Assembly (NCBI GenBank): GCA_039889245.1 | Contig: JAZGVH010000002.1 | Span: 1,054,001-1,118,000 of the forward strand | Direction: 5' to 3' | Length of the DNA: 64,000 nucleotides | Origin: Dermatophilaceae bacterium Soc4.6 | GTDB taxonomy: Bacteria > Actinomycetota > Actinomycetes > Actinomycetales > Dermatophilaceae | Shown here: one piece after another, positions 36,831 to 46,047 of the stretch | Position numbering within the stretch: position 1 is the stretch's first letter | How the letters are laid out: each line of letters starts with the position of its first letter | Notes under the pieces: model-generated | What the model was told of the DNA's origin: nothing | Databases searched by the model: none | What the model saw: the letters and a program-made list of their open reading frames with translations, nothing else | Translations under genes and position numbers: made by a program

Positions 36831-37892
36831 TCAGGAGCCGGGCGTGACCGGGACCTTGATCGTGCCGGCGATGATCTGGGCCTTGTAGGCGTCGAGCTTG
36901 GCCTTGATGTCGTCGACCTTGCCACCGGTCGTGGAGTAGTCCACACCGCCGGCCTTGAGGTCGTAGACGTTGTTGCCGGCCTTGAAGGAGCCGTCCTTGA
37001 CCGACTTGATGAAGTCGTAGACCGCGACGTCGACCTTCTTGATCATCGAGGTCATGATGACGTCGCGGACGTCGGGAGCAGCAGTGAGCGCCTGGTCGGA
37101 GTCGACGCCGATGGCGAGCTTGCCGGCGTTCTTCGCCGCGGTGAAGACGCCACCACCGGAGCCTCCAGCCGCGTGGAAGACGATGTCGTCGCCGCCCTGG
37201 TACATGCCGTCGGCCGCAGCCTTGCCCTTGTCGACCGACGAGAAGCCGGAGAAGTCCGGCGGCTGGGTGAGGTACTTGACGTCGATCTTGATGGCCGGGT
37301 TGACCGCCTTGGCACCGGCCTCGTAGCCCGCCTCGAACTTCTTGATCAGGTCGGTCTGCACGCCACCGACGAAGCCGATCTTGCCCGTCGTCGACTTGAG
37401 CGCGGCCGCCGCACCGACGAGGAACGAGCCCTCGTTCTCGGCGAAGGTGATCTGGTCGACGTTGGCCCCGGCCGAGTCGGGCGAGGCGTCGTCGACGATG
37501 GCGAACTTCACGTCGGGGTTGGCCTTGGCGACCTTGCCCACGGCCGGGGCGTAGGCGAAGCCCACGGCGACGATGTTGGTGTAGCCGGCGTCGACGAGCT
37601 GCTGGAGCCGCTCCTGCCGGGCCGAGGCGGACTCGCCGTTGGTGGCGGCCGCCTCCTTGGAGTCGGCGCCGAACTCGGTCTTGGCCTTGTCGAGGCCCGC
37701 CGCGGCGGCGTCGTTGAACGACTGGTCGCCGCGCCCGCCCACGTCGTAGGCCATGCCGACCTTGAGGCCACCGGCCGCCGGGGCCCCGGTGCCCGAGGCG
37801 CTGCCCGTCCCGGTGGACGTGCTGCTCCCGCACGCCGTAAGACCCATCGCCAGGAGCGATGCTCCCGCCACAACCTTCATCGATGAACGCAA
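36831..37892 (-). CDS. bmpA: Bmp family nucleoside-binding lipoprotein
   Basis: The 353-residue protein has a lipoprotein signal with lipobox LTACG (Cys about residue 21), a Ser/Thr/Gly-rich linker, then the Bmp/PnrA fold: GLKVGMAYDVGGRGDQSFND, VKFAIVDDASPDS, ENEGSFLVGAAAALKS, GKIGFVGGVQTDLIKKFEAG, and DIVFHAAGGSGGGVFTAAKN. It captures nucleosides outside the membrane for the ABC complex. The only in-frame ATG (37880) is too far from the ribosome site; TTG 37892 lies 6 nt after AGGAG and is the likely start. A possible -10 TAGTGT sits at 37954-37949, giving a leader of about 50 nt. It is the first gene of the uptake operon. Confidence 0.9.
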   Translation of the reverse strand: MRSSMKVVAGASLLAMGLTACGSSTSTGTGSASGTGAPAAGGLKVGMAYDVGGRGDQSFNDAAAAGLDKAKTEFGADSKEAAATNGESASARQERLQQLVDAGYTNIVAVGFAYAPAVGKVAKANPDVKFAIVDDASPDSAGANVDQITFAENEGSFLVGAAAALKSTTGKIGFVGGVQTDLIKKFEAGYEAGAKAVNPAIKIDVKYLTQPPDFSGFSSVDKGKAAADGMYQGGDDIVFHAAGGSGGGVFTAAKNAGKLAIGVDSDQALTAAPDVRDVIMTSMIKKVDVAVYDFIKSVKDGSFKAGNNVYDLKAGGVDYSTTGGKVDDIKAKLDAYKAQIIAGTIKVPVTPGS

Positions 37893-38053
37893 AGCGCTCT
37901 CCTTTTTCCACGATCTGAAGAGCACCAACGAGGCGCCCGGACGTCGCGACACTACCGGAGCGACCAGGCCCCACGAGCCGGTCTCGGCTCCGTTCACCCA
38001 ACCGTTACAGGGGGCGGCAGGGGGTGGGCGCGGGGGCGCGGGGGCGTGCGGGG

Positions 38054-39256
38054 TCAGCGCCCCGCCAGCACCGCCCCGGCGAGCAGCCTCGCGCCGAGCA
38101 TCACCGCCCGCTCGTCCACGACGATGTCCCCCTGGTGCAGGTCGTAGGTCGGGCCCCCCGGAGCGCGGGTGCCGAGCCGGGCCATCGCCCCGGGCACCGA
38201 CCCCAGATACCACGCGAAGTCCTCCCCGCCCAGCGACTGCGCGGTGTGCGTCTCGGCTGCACCGGCCGCGAGCACGCCGGCCCGCAGGGCCTCGATGGCA
38301 CCCACGTCGTTGACCACGGGCGGCACTCCGGGCGTGTGCCTCACCCGAGCCGTGACGCCGTACGGCGCGACCACGGCGTGCACGATCTCCTCCAGCAGCG
38401 GCCCGACCCCGGTCCAGACCTGCGCGTCGAGCATCCGCAGGGTGCCGACGGCGGTGCCCGTCGAGGGGATGACGTTGGCCGCACCGCCGGCGTGCACCGC
38501 CCCCCAGACGAGGGCCGCACCGGCGCGCGGGTCGAGCCTGCGCGACAGCGCGGCCGGCACGTCGGTGACGACCTTGCCCAGCGCATACGTCAGGTCCTGG
38601 GTCAGGTGGGGACGCGAGGTGTGACCACCGCGCCCGGTGAGCGTGACCTCGACGGCGTCGGCGGCGGCGGTGACCGCGCCGACCTTGAGGCCGACCTCGC
38701 CGACGTCGATGGTGGGGTCGCAGTGCACGGCGAGGATGCGGTCGACCCCCTCGAGCGCGCCCGCGGCCATCACGTCGTGGGCCCCGCCGGGGATGACCTC
38801 CTCGGCGGGCTGGAAGACCAGACGCACCGCGAGCCCCCGGCCGGCGAGCTCGTCGGCCTGCGCCGCCAGCAGCAGCCCCGCGCCGAGCACCGCGGCCGTG
38901 TGCACGTCGTGACCGCAGGCGTGGCAGACGCCGGCCACCTGCGAGGTCCAGGGCAGGCCGGTTGCCTCCGTCAGCGGCAGCGCGTCGAGGTCGGCCCGCA
39001 GCGCCACCCGGTACGCCGCGTCGGCCGGCCCGATGTCGGCGGTCAGTCCGGTGCCGGGCAGGAGGCGCACGGGGATCCGCGCCGCCTCGAGGTGCTCCGC
39101 GACGAGCCGGGTGGTGCGGGTCTCCTGCCGCGAGAGCTCGGGGTGCACGTGCAGGTCGCGTCGCAGCGCCAGCAGGGCGGTCTCGAGGTCGTCAGCGGGC
39201 GGCATCGTCGGGGTGACGGTGGCCGGGAGGGTGGGGCGAGGTTCCGGTCGGGTCAC
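38054..39256 (-). CDS. M20 family amidohydrolase (AmiA/AmiB-type)
   Basis: The 400-residue metallopeptidase-fold hydrolase has LRRDLHVHPELSRQETRT, YRVALRADLDALPLTEA, HACGHDVHTAAVLGAGL with metal-binding His residues, VFQPAEEVIPGGAHDVM with the catalytic Glu pair, and the dimer-domain RGGHTSRPHLTQDL. The C-terminal LGGEDFAWYLGSVPGAMARL is the last metal-ligand block. It resembles the amidohydrolases AmiA1/AmiB1 that lie near deoD in mycobacteria. The substrate is probably an N-acyl amino acid or a similar amide. GTG 39256 is preceded by TAGCCT with a 7-nt gap. Confidence 0.9.
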   Translation of the reverse strand: MTRPEPRPTLPATVTPTMPPADDLETALLALRRDLHVHPELSRQETRTTRLVAEHLEAARIPVRLLPGTGLTADIGPADAAYRVALRADLDALPLTEATGLPWTSQVAGVCHACGHDVHTAAVLGAGLLLAAQADELAGRGLAVRLVFQPAEEVIPGGAHDVMAAGALEGVDRILAVHCDPTIDVGEVGLKVGAVTAAADAVEVTLTGRGGHTSRPHLTQDLTYALGKVVTDVPAALSRRLDPRAGAALVWGAVHAGGAANVIPSTGTAVGTLRMLDAQVWTGVGPLLEEIVHAVVAPYGVTARVRHTPGVPPVVNDVGAIEALRAGVLAAGAAETHTAQSLGGEDFAWYLGSVPGAMARLGTRAPGGPTYDLHQGDIVVDERAVMLGARLLAGAVLAGR

Positions 39257-39263
39257 GCAGCCA

Positions 39264-39269
39264 AGGCTA
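39264..39269 (-). promoter_or_regulatory. -10-like TAGCCT of leaderless amidohydrolase transcript
   Basis: TAGCCT on the minus strand ends 7 nt before GTG 39256. It lies back to back with the psuG hexamer 20 bp away, so both divergent genes appear leaderless. Confidence 0.45.
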
Positions 39270-39289
39270 GCGTCGGGGTCGGCACGGCA

Positions 39290-39295
39290 TACGCT
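39290..39295 (+). promoter_or_regulatory. -10-like TACGCT of leaderless psuG transcript
   Basis: TACGCT ends 6 nt before ATG 39302; no ribosome site is present in the gap. Confidence 0.45.
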
Positions 39296-39301
39296 CCGGC
39301 T

Positions 39302-40225
39302 ATGACGAGCCCCCTGCCCGCCACCCTCACCCCCGAGGTCGCCGACGCCCTCGCCGCAGGGCGAGCGGTGGTCGCCCTCGAGAGCACGATCCTCGCCCAC
39401 GGCCTGCCCCGAGGCGACAACCTGCGGGTGGGCAGTGAGATCGAGGACGCCGTACGCGGTGCCGGTGCGGTGCCCGCGACCGTCGCCGTCGTCGACGGCC
39501 GGGTGCACATCGGCCTCGACGAGGCGGCGCTCGACCGGATCTGCGGGGACGACGACGTGCTCAAGCTCAGCGTGCGCGACGTCGGGGTGGCGGTGGCGAT
39601 GGGGCTGACCGGCGCCACCACCGTCGCGTCGACCGCCGCCCTCGCGCACCGGGCGGGGATCCGGGTCTTCGCGACCGGTGGCCTGGGGGGTGTGCACCGG
39701 GGCGCCGCCGAGACCTTCGACGTCTCGGCCGACCTGGGCGTGCTCGCCTCGACACCGGTGCTCGTGGTCTGCGCTGGTGTGAAGTCGATCCTCGACGTCG
39801 CCGGCACCCTCGAGACGCTGGAGACGATGTCGGTGCCAGTGCTGGGCTTTCGCACTCATCAATTCCCAGGATTCTATCTGGCCGACTCGGGCCACACCGT
39901 TCCGTGGCGGGTGGAGTCCGCCCATGAGGCGGCCGCGGTCGCCCATGCCCGCAGCCTGCTCGCGACCGACTCCGCGGGGGTCGTGCTGGCGCAGCCGCTG
40001 CCCGTCGACCGGCAGGTCGACCGGGTGCTGCACGACCGACTCGTCACCGAGGGCCTGGCGCTGCTCGCGAGCGAGGGGGTGACCGGCAAGGACGTCACCC
40101 CACGGCTGCTCGAGTTCTTCCACGACCACTCGGGAGGCGAGAGCCTGCGGGCCAACATCGAGCTGGTGCTGGCCAACGCGGGCCTGGCCGGCGAGGTGGC
40201 GGTCGAGCTGGCGGCGATGTCGTGA
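39302..40225 (+). CDS. psuG: pseudouridine-5'-phosphate glycosidase
   Basis: The 307-residue enzyme carries AVVALESTILAHGLPRGDNL, VPATVAVVDGRVHIGLDEA, GATTVASTAALAHRAGIRVF, FATGGLGGVHRGAAETFDVS, VCAGVKSILDVAGTLETLET and GVTGKDVTPRLLEFFH. These include the Lys and Asp/Glu positions known for PsuG. It splits pseudouridine 5'-phosphate to uracil and ribose 5-phosphate. The stop overlaps the start of the PfkB-type kinase, which probably supplies the phosphorylated substrate. Together with the transporter and deaminase genes nearby, this extends nucleoside salvage to modified RNA breakdown. Confidence 0.95.
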   Translation: MTSPLPATLTPEVADALAAGRAVVALESTILAHGLPRGDNLRVGSEIEDAVRGAGAVPATVAVVDGRVHIGLDEAALDRICGDDDVLKLSVRDVGVAVAMGLTGATTVASTAALAHRAGIRVFATGGLGGVHRGAAETFDVSADLGVLASTPVLVVCAGVKSILDVAGTLETLETMSVPVLGFRTHQFPGFYLADSGHTVPWRVESAHEAAAVAHARSLLATDSAGVVLAQPLPVDRQVDRVLHDRLVTEGLALLASEGVTGKDVTPRLLEFFHDHSGGESLRANIELVLANAGLAGEVAVELAAMS

Positions 40226-41118
40226 GCGCGCTCGTGGTCGTCGGCGACACCGGCGTCGACGTCCTGACCCGGCCGCGGTCCACGGTCGCCGACGGGGGCG
40301 AGTCTCCGGCTGACATCCGGCTGGTTCCCGGCGGAGCCGGGGCCAACACCGCGGCCTGGCTCGCGGCGCACGGCGTGCCGGTGGCCCTCGTCTCGCGCGT
40401 GGGCGACGACGTCGCCGGCGGCGCCGCCCGCGCGGCTCTGGAGGCCGCCGGGGTCACCTGCCGCTTCGCCGTCGACGCCACCCTGCCGACGTGCACCGTC
40501 GTCGTGCTCGTCGACGCCGAGGGCGGGCGGACCATGCTCTCCGACCGGGGGGCGGCGGCCGTCCTCGCCGTCGGCGACCTCGACCTGACGCCACCACCCG
40601 AGGCGCTCGCCGGACCGCAGGCCGGACCCCTCTACCGTCCCCACCTGCACCTCAGCGGCTACGTCCTGCTGGCCCCCTCCTCCCGCGCGGCCGGGCTGGC
40701 CGCGCTGGAGCAGGCCCGGGCCCGGGGGTGGACGACGTCGGTCGACCCGCAGTCGGCCGAGATGGTGCTGGAGGCCGGGGTCGAGACGTTCTGGTCGTGG
40801 GTCGAGGGCGTCGACCTGTTGCTGCCCAACGAGATCGAGCTCGAGGCCCTCGGCGGGGCCGACCTCGCGCTGAGCCACGTCCGCGCGGTGGCGGCCACCT
40901 ACGGCGCCGACGGCGCCCGCTGGTTCTCCCGGGGCGCCGAGCCCCTGCACGTGCCCGCCCCGCCGGTGCAGTGCCGCGACTCCACCGGCTCAGGTGACGC
41001 GTTCAACGCCGGCCTGCTGGCGACGCGCTTCTCGCTCGCGACCCCGCGCGACGCCCTCGCGGCCGGCGTCGCCGCCGGGAGCACCGCGGCGACCTCCGAC
41101 GGGGCCCGCCCCGCCTGA
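40222..41118 (+). CDS. PfkB family carbohydrate kinase, probable pseudouridine kinase
   Basis: The 298-residue kinase opens ALVVVGDTGVDVLTRP and has the N-terminal glycine motif VPGGAGANTAAWLAAHGVPV and the C-terminal PfkB signature DSTGSGDAFNAGLLATRFS with the catalytic Asp. VTCRFAVDATLPTCTVVVLV is the usual lid strand region. ATP-dependent phosphorylation of pseudouridine is inferred from the 4-base overlap with psuG. The protein lacks an extra regulatory domain. GTG 40222 is the coupled start. Confidence 0.88.
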   Translation: MSALVVVGDTGVDVLTRPRSTVADGGESPADIRLVPGGAGANTAAWLAAHGVPVALVSRVGDDVAGGAARAALEAAGVTCRFAVDATLPTCTVVVLVDAEGGRTMLSDRGAAAVLAVGDLDLTPPPEALAGPQAGPLYRPHLHLSGYVLLAPSSRAAGLAALEQARARGWTTSVDPQSAEMVLEAGVETFWSWVEGVDLLLPNEIELEALGGADLALSHVRAVAATYGADGARWFSRGAEPLHVPAPPVQCRDSTGSGDAFNAGLLATRFSLATPRDALAAGVAAGSTAATSDGARPA

Positions 41119-41284
41119 CCCGCGCCGCCCGACCCGCCCGTCCGACCCGCGCCGGTCTTCCCGGCACCCCCCTGTCCACTTCCTCCCCGGTCGCACCCGG
41201 ACAAGTCAGACAGGTGGGTGTCAGGGAGACCAGCCCTGTGGATATCCGGACCGGCGGTCCGCCGACCTGCGGCACGCTCGCCGG

Positions 41285-42190
41285 ATGGACGCAGTCGAAG
41301 CCCTCACACGTGCCGGCGGAGTGATGCGGTGGCGCGACCTGCGGTCGGTCGTGCACTCGCGACACATCCACGCCGCCGTGGCCGAGTCCCTGGTCCTGCG
41401 CGTCGGAGGCGGCCGCTACGCCCTCCCCACTGCCGAGACCGCGCGACGCACCGCGGCGGGGCTGACCGCGGTCGCGAGCCACACCTCAGCCGCCAGCCAC
41501 TGGGGCTGGCCGCTCGAGATCGTGCCGGACCGGCCGCACGTGACCGTGCACCGGGCTCGGCGCCTGACCACGAGCCAGCGCTCGCAGGCCATCTCGCACC
41601 GACGTGACCTCATGGCGGACGAGGTGGTCGACGGTTGGGTCACCTCCCCCGTACGCACCGTCATCGACTGCTGCCTCGACCTGCCGTGGGACGAGGCGCT
41701 CACGGTCTTCGACTCGTCGTGGCGCGCCGGTCTCACGCCACGCGAGGTCCAGCTCGCCACCCGACGGCTACCTGTGCAACAGCGGCGGCGGGTGCTCATG
41801 GTCGCCCGTGCCGCCGACCCCCGGGCCGCCAACCCGTTCGAGAGCGTGTTGCGGTCCATCGCCACGACGGTCCCGGGGTGGGCGCCCGTGCCCCAGCTCG
41901 GCATCACCACTCGGGGCCGCGCGGGGCGGGCGCACTTCGCGGTCGATCTGGCCGACGAGGACCTGCACATCGTGCTCGAGGCCGACAGCTTCGAGTTTCA
42001 CGGCAAGCGGAAGGCCCTCGACCGCGACTGCCGCCGGTATGACCGGCTCGTCGTCGACGGGTGGCTCGTGCTGCGCTTCAGCTGGGAGATGGTCATGACC
42101 GAACCCCACCTCGTGCGCCAGCTCATCGCCGACGCGGTGGAGCTCCGCCGTCGTATGCCGCGTCAGCTGGTCTTCCCGGCACCCACCTGA
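41285..42190 (+). CDS. AbiEi-like/DUF559 (Vsr-fold) protein
   Basis: The 301-residue protein has two parts. Residues 1 to about 90 form a winged-helix 'AbiEi antitoxin'-like region ([20 protein letters not shown], then VVGGGRYAL-type strand). Residues about 190-300 form a DUF559/Vsr-like PD-(D/E)xK fold: [40 protein letters not shown], and [14 protein letters not shown], with Asp and Glu that could bind metal. Such proteins are common single genes in actinobacteria, with no toxin partner next door here and no proven nuclease activity. ATG 41285 has no clear ribosome site; CACGCT 6 nt upstream is a weak leaderless candidate. The intervals on either side (41119-41284, 42191-42266) hold no gene. 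Confidence 0.75.
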   Translation: MDAVEALTRAGGVMRWRDLRSVVHSRHIHAAVAESLVLRVGGGRYALPTAETARRTAAGLTAVASHTSAASHWGWPLEIVPDRPHVTVHRARRLTTSQRSQAISHRRDLMADEVVDGWVTSPVRTVIDCCLDLPWDEALTVFDSSWRAGLTPREVQLATRRLPVQQRRRVLMVARAADPRAANPFESVLRSIATTVPGWAPVPQLGITTRGRAGRAHFAVDLADEDLHIVLEADSFEFHGKRKALDRDCRRYDRLVVDGWLVLRFSWEMVMTEPHLVRQLIADAVELRRRMPRQLVFPAPT

Positions 42191-42253
42191 CCGGTTCCTC
42201 ACCCACCGAGGGGAGCAAAACGGACAGCATGGAGTCGAGCAGACCACCGGGTC

Positions 42254-42259
42254 TAGGGT
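42254..42259 (+). promoter_or_regulatory. -10-like TAGGGT of leaderless ABC exporter operon
   Basis: TAGGGT ends 7 nt before ATG 42267, with no other ribosome site. Confidence 0.45.
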
Positions 42260-42266
42260 CCGAGAC

Positions 42267-43172
42267 ATGACCGCCATCGAGGTCGAGGGACTGCGCAAGT
42301 CGTTCGGGCGCAGCGTGGCCCTCGACGCCCTCGACCTGCGGGTCGAGCAGGGCGAGGTCCACGGCTTCCTCGGGCCCAACGGGTCGGGCAAGTCCACCAC
42401 GATCCGCATCCTGCTCGGCCTGGTGCGGGCCGGCGGCGGCACCGTCCGACTCCTGGGTGGCGACCCGTGGGCGGAGGCCCCGACCCTGCACCGACGCCTC
42501 GCCTACGTGCCGGGTGACGTGACGCTCTGGCCGACCCTCTCTGGTGGGGAGGTGATCGACCTGCTCGGTCGGCTCCGAGGGGGCCTCGACCAGACCCGAC
42601 GCGCCGACCTGCTCGAGCGCTTCGAGCTCGATCCGGGCACGCGCGGCCGGGCCTACTCCAAGGGCAACCGCCAGAAGGTCGCCCTCGTCGCAGCCCTCGC
42701 CTCTGACGTCGAGCTGCTGATCCTCGACGAGCCGACGACCGGCCTGGACCCGTTGATGGAGAACGTCTTTCGAGAGTGCATCCGCGAGGAGAGGGCGCGC
42801 GGCCGCACCGTGCTCCTGTCCAGCCACATCCTCGGCGAGGTCGAGGCCCTGTGCGAGCGGGTGAGCATCATCCGCGCCGGACGCACCGTCCTGACCGGGC
42901 GGCTGGGCGACCTGCGCCACCTCACCCGCACCACCCTCGACGCCACGCTCGAGCGGGCCCTGACGCCGGGCGAGGTCGCGATCGTGCAGACCCGTCCCGG
43001 CGTCATCGGCGTGGTCGTCGACGGCGAGCGCCTGCAGTGTGCCGTCGAGACGACCCACCTCGGTGGGCTGCTCGAGCTGCTGGGCCGGCGCGGCATACGG
43101 ACGCTGGTGGCGCAGCCGCCGACGCTCGAGGACCTGTTCCTGCAACGCTACCGAGAGCCTGAGGGGTCGTGA
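42267..43172 (+). CDS. ABC exporter ATP-binding protein
   Basis: The 301-residue ATPase has Walker [20 protein letters not shown], Walker [17 protein letters not shown], the switch His in [17 protein letters not shown], and an unusual signature [18 protein letters not shown] in place of [13 protein letters not shown] is characteristic of actinobacterial antibiotic/drug efflux ATPases of the ABC-2 class. It partners the membrane protein whose start overlaps its stop by 4 bases. Substrate unknown; multidrug or polyketide-like compounds are plausible by family. Confidence 0.92.
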   Translation: MTAIEVEGLRKSFGRSVALDALDLRVEQGEVHGFLGPNGSGKSTTIRILLGLVRAGGGTVRLLGGDPWAEAPTLHRRLAYVPGDVTLWPTLSGGEVIDLLGRLRGGLDQTRRADLLERFELDPGTRGRAYSKGNRQKVALVAALASDVELLILDEPTTGLDPLMENVFRECIREERARGRTVLLSSHILGEVEALCERVSIIRAGRTVLTGRLGDLRHLTRTTLDATLERALTPGEVAIVQTRPGVIGVVVDGERLQCAVETTHLGGLLELLGRRGIRTLVAQPPTLEDLFLQRYREPEGS

Positions 43173-44755
43173 GCACCTACGCGGGGACGGTCGCCCTGGC
43201 GCGCCTCGCCCTGCGGCGCGACCGGGTGCTCGTGCCGGTGACGGCCGTGCTGCTCGTCGCCCTCGCCGGAGGCTCAGCGAGCGCCACGGTGGCGCTCTAC
43301 CCCGAGCCCGCCGCCGCCCTCGCTGCGGCGCGGGCGGTCGTCGCGAGCCCCGCCGTCCTCGCGATGTACGGGCCGATCGACGCCACCAACCCCGACTCGA
43401 TCGCGGCCTTCAAGACGCTGACGATCGGCGCGATGCTGGTCGCCGCTCTGGCGGTCACCCTCGTCACCCGGCACACCCGCGCCGACGAGGAGGCAGGTCG
43501 CACCGAGCTGCTGGGCGCGGGCGCCATCGGCCGCCGCGCACCGCTCACGGCTGCGGTGCTGCTCGCCACCGCGGTGGTCGCCGCCGTCTCGCTCGCCGCC
43601 GGGCTCTCCATGGCGAGCGCCGGTCTGGGCCTGCGGGGCTCGCTCGCCTTCAGTGCCGCGTGGGCGACCACCGGCGTGGCCTTCGTCGGAGTCACAGCGG
43701 TGGCGGCGCAGGTCGCGGGCACCGCCCGCGGCTGCGCCGGCCTCGCGTACGCCGTGCTCGGCGGCGCCTACCTCGTGCGCGCCGTCGGCGACACCACACC
43801 ACTGCACTGGCTCGTGTGGGTCTCACCCGTCGGGTGGGCGCAGGAGGTGGGCGCCTTCGGCGACGATCGCGTCGGCGTCCTGCTGCTCGGCGTCACGTGG
43901 TCAGCAGCGCTGGTGGCGGTGGCCGTCGGGCTGCTGGAGCGCCGCGACCTCGGAGCAGGGCTGCTGCCCACCCGCCCCGGGCCGGTCGTTGCCGCCGCCT
44001 CCCTGCGCACCCCCCTCGCCCTGGCCTGGCGGCTGCAGCGCGGCCTGCTGCTCGGGTGGGTGGTGGCGTACGGGGTGCTGGGGGTGGTGCTCGGGGCGGT
44101 CGCCGGCAGCGCCGACTCGTTCGTCACCGACGACTCCGTCCGTCAGGTGCTCGAGCAGCTCGGGGGCAGTGCGTCGAGCCTCGCTGACGTCTTCGTCGGC
44201 GTCGAGCTGCACCTCCTCGCCATCGGTGCTGCGGCCTATGGCCTCGCCGCCGCCCTGCGCCTGCACTCCGAGGAGGTCGAGCAGCACGCGGAGCAGCTGA
44301 TCGCCACCGGTGTCACCCGGCGGGCGCTGCTCGTCTCCCACGCCACCGTCTCGCTCGGTGGCAGCGCACTGCTGCTGCTCGTCGTCGGCACGGGGCTCGC
44401 GACGACGACGAGCGGTGGCCCCGGGACCGCGCTCAGCCGTCTGTTGCCGGCCGCTCTGGCCCCGGTCCCGGCGGTGTGGGTCTCCTGCGGACTCGCCCTG
44501 CTCCTGTATGCGGCACTGCCCCGCGCCACGGTCGCCGCGTGGGCGCTGCTGGCCGTCTTCCTGGTCCTCGGCGAGCTCGGCCCGCTGCTGCGGGTGCCGC
44601 AGCCGGTGATCGGGCTGTCACCCTTCGTGCACGTGTCCCCCCCACCTGGTGGCACCGTGCCGACGACGCCGATCGGGTTGCTGCTGCTGTTCGCTGGTGG
44701 CCTGTGTCTCGCCGCAGACGGTGCATTCCGGCGACGCGATCTCGTCAACGGATAG
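43169..44755 (+). CDS. ABC exporter membrane protein (12-helix ABC-2 type)
   Basis: The 528-residue protein has about 12 predicted membrane helices in two similar halves, each opening with a segment like [20 protein letters not shown] or [20 protein letters not shown]. The soluble loop PTLSDLYPEPAA-like region after helix 1 ([20 protein letters not shown]) and [20 protein letters not shown] are family motifs, and the second half has [20 protein letters not shown] at the matching place. The internal repeat indicates a fused permease dimer, as in tetronasin/polyketide-resistance exporters. GTG 43169 is coupled to the ATPase gene. Confidence 0.9.
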   Translation: MSTYAGTVALARLALRRDRVLVPVTAVLLVALAGGSASATVALYPEPAAALAAARAVVASPAVLAMYGPIDATNPDSIAAFKTLTIGAMLVAALAVTLVTRHTRADEEAGRTELLGAGAIGRRAPLTAAVLLATAVVAAVSLAAGLSMASAGLGLRGSLAFSAAWATTGVAFVGVTAVAAQVAGTARGCAGLAYAVLGGAYLVRAVGDTTPLHWLVWVSPVGWAQEVGAFGDDRVGVLLLGVTWSAALVAVAVGLLERRDLGAGLLPTRPGPVVAAASLRTPLALAWRLQRGLLLGWVVAYGVLGVVLGAVAGSADSFVTDDSVRQVLEQLGGSASSLADVFVGVELHLLAIGAAAYGLAAALRLHSEEVEQHAEQLIATGVTRRALLVSHATVSLGGSALLLLVVGTGLATTTSGGPGTALSRLLPAALAPVPAVWVSCGLALLLYAALPRATVAAWALLAVFLVLGELGPLLRVPQPVIGLSPFVHVSPPPGGTVPTTPIGLLLLFAGGLCLAADGAFRRRDLVNG

Positions 44756-44780
44756 CCGACGGACACCCTCACGTTCTCGG

Positions 44781-45911
44781 TCAGGTGAGGTCGGTGCGCC
44801 CCTGTGCCGTCAGCTGCTCGACGACCTTCTTGACGTCCTGGGCCCGCTCGCGCGACATCACGAGCAGCGCGTCGGGCGTGTCGACGACGACGACGTCGTC
44901 GAGCCCGACGACGGCGACGACCCGGCCGCCGGTGACGACGAGACCCCCACCGTCGACCGTGAGCACGTCGGCGGCCTCGCCGACCACCCGCAGCCCGGGA
45001 CGGTCGGTCGCCTCGGGCAGCATCTGCGCGAGCGCGGAGAAGTCGCCGACGTCCTCCCACGAGAACGCCGCCGGCACGACGGCCACGAGACCGGCGGCGG
45101 CCGCCGGCTCGGCCACCGCGTGGTCGATGGCGATCTTGGTCAGGCCGGGCCACAGCTCGGCGAGCCGCTCGGGCTCGGCCGCGATGGCCCGCAGGTCAGC
45201 GGCCATCTGCGGGTGCCCCGACGCCAGCACGTCGAGCAGCACCGATGCCTTCACGACGAACATGCCTGCGTTCCAACGAAACCCGCCCTCGGCGAGGTAG
45301 CGAGAAGCCGTCTCGGCGTCAGGCTTCTCGACGAACTCGGCCACGGCTCGGGCACTCGGTGCCCCGTCGACCCCGAGCAGGTCGCCCTCGCGGATGTAGC
45401 CGAAGCCGGTGGCCGGCTCGGTCGGCGTGATCCCGATCGTGACGACCTTGCCGGTGCGGGCCACGGCGACCGCCTCCCGCACCGCGGCGTGGAAGTCGTC
45501 CACGTCGCCGATGACGTGGTCGGCGGCGAAGGAACCGATCACCGCGTCGGCGTCGCGTCGCTCGACGATGGCTGCGGCGAGCCCGATCGCCGGCATCGAG
45601 TCACGCGGGGTGGGCTCGGCCACGAGCTCGACCGCACCGGACAGCTGGGCCCCCACGGCCTCGGCGTGCGCGACCCCGGTCACGACGACGACGTGCTCGC
45701 CGGCCAGTGGAGCGAGCCGGTCGTAGGTGCCTTGCAGGAGCGTGCGCCCCGCGCCCGTGAGGTCGCGCAAAAACTTCGGTGACGTGCGGCGCGAGACCGG
45801 CCAGAGGCGCGTGCCGGCACCGCCCGCAGGGACGACGGCCCAGAACCCGTCGATCGCTCCCACCGCGTGCTGCTCGGACGACGTACCGTCTGCTCCCCCA
45901 CTGATGGTCAT
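44781..45911 (-). CDS. manC: mannose-1-phosphate guanylyltransferase
   Basis: The 376-residue nucleotidyltransferase opens FWAVVPAGGAGTRLWPVSRR then TSPKFL, the nucleotide-binding signature. Further motifs are IGSFAADHVIGD, GITPTEPATGFGYIREG, AEFVEKPDAETASRYL and GGFRWNAGMFVVKASVLLD. It makes GDP-mannose from mannose-1-phosphate and GTP for glycan synthesis. There is no C-terminal isomerase (type II PMI) domain, the normal case for the short actinobacterial form. The ATG 45911 follows TAGCGT with a 6-nt gap. Confidence 0.95.
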   Translation of the reverse strand: MTISGGADGTSSEQHAVGAIDGFWAVVPAGGAGTRLWPVSRRTSPKFLRDLTGAGRTLLQGTYDRLAPLAGEHVVVVTGVAHAEAVGAQLSGAVELVAEPTPRDSMPAIGLAAAIVERRDADAVIGSFAADHVIGDVDDFHAAVREAVAVARTGKVVTIGITPTEPATGFGYIREGDLLGVDGAPSARAVAEFVEKPDAETASRYLAEGGFRWNAGMFVVKASVLLDVLASGHPQMAADLRAIAAEPERLAELWPGLTKIAIDHAVAEPAAAAGLVAVVPAAFSWEDVGDFSALAQMLPEATDRPGLRVVGEAADVLTVDGGGLVVTGGRVVAVVGLDDVVVVDTPDALLVMSRERAQDVKKVVEQLTAQGRTDLT

Positions 45912-45917
45912 GCCCTC

Positions 45918-45923
45918 ACGCTA
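45918..45923 (-). promoter_or_regulatory. -10-like TAGCGT of leaderless manC transcript
   Basis: TAGCGT on the minus strand ends 6 nt before ATG 45911; no ribosome site is visible. Confidence 0.45.
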
Positions 45924-46047
45924 GGCCACGCAGGTCGGCGAAGGCGGCGGGTTGGGGTTAGCGTGTCCCGACCGGCGACGACGCCCCGTCCTCCCATATG
46001 GCGCGTCGACCCCACTCCGGTCGCACCCCACCCAGGACGGACACCCC

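Noticed and set aside
35394-37886. 830-codon plus-strand frame opposite the Bmp transporter genes
   Set aside because: It covers two clear minus-strand genes and the hairpin between them; the translation is low-complexity Asp/Val/Gly/Arg typical of antisense GC-rich DNA.
41285-42190. AbiE toxin-antitoxin pair
   Set aside because: The protein has an AbiEi-like head but there is no AbiEii-type partner on either side.
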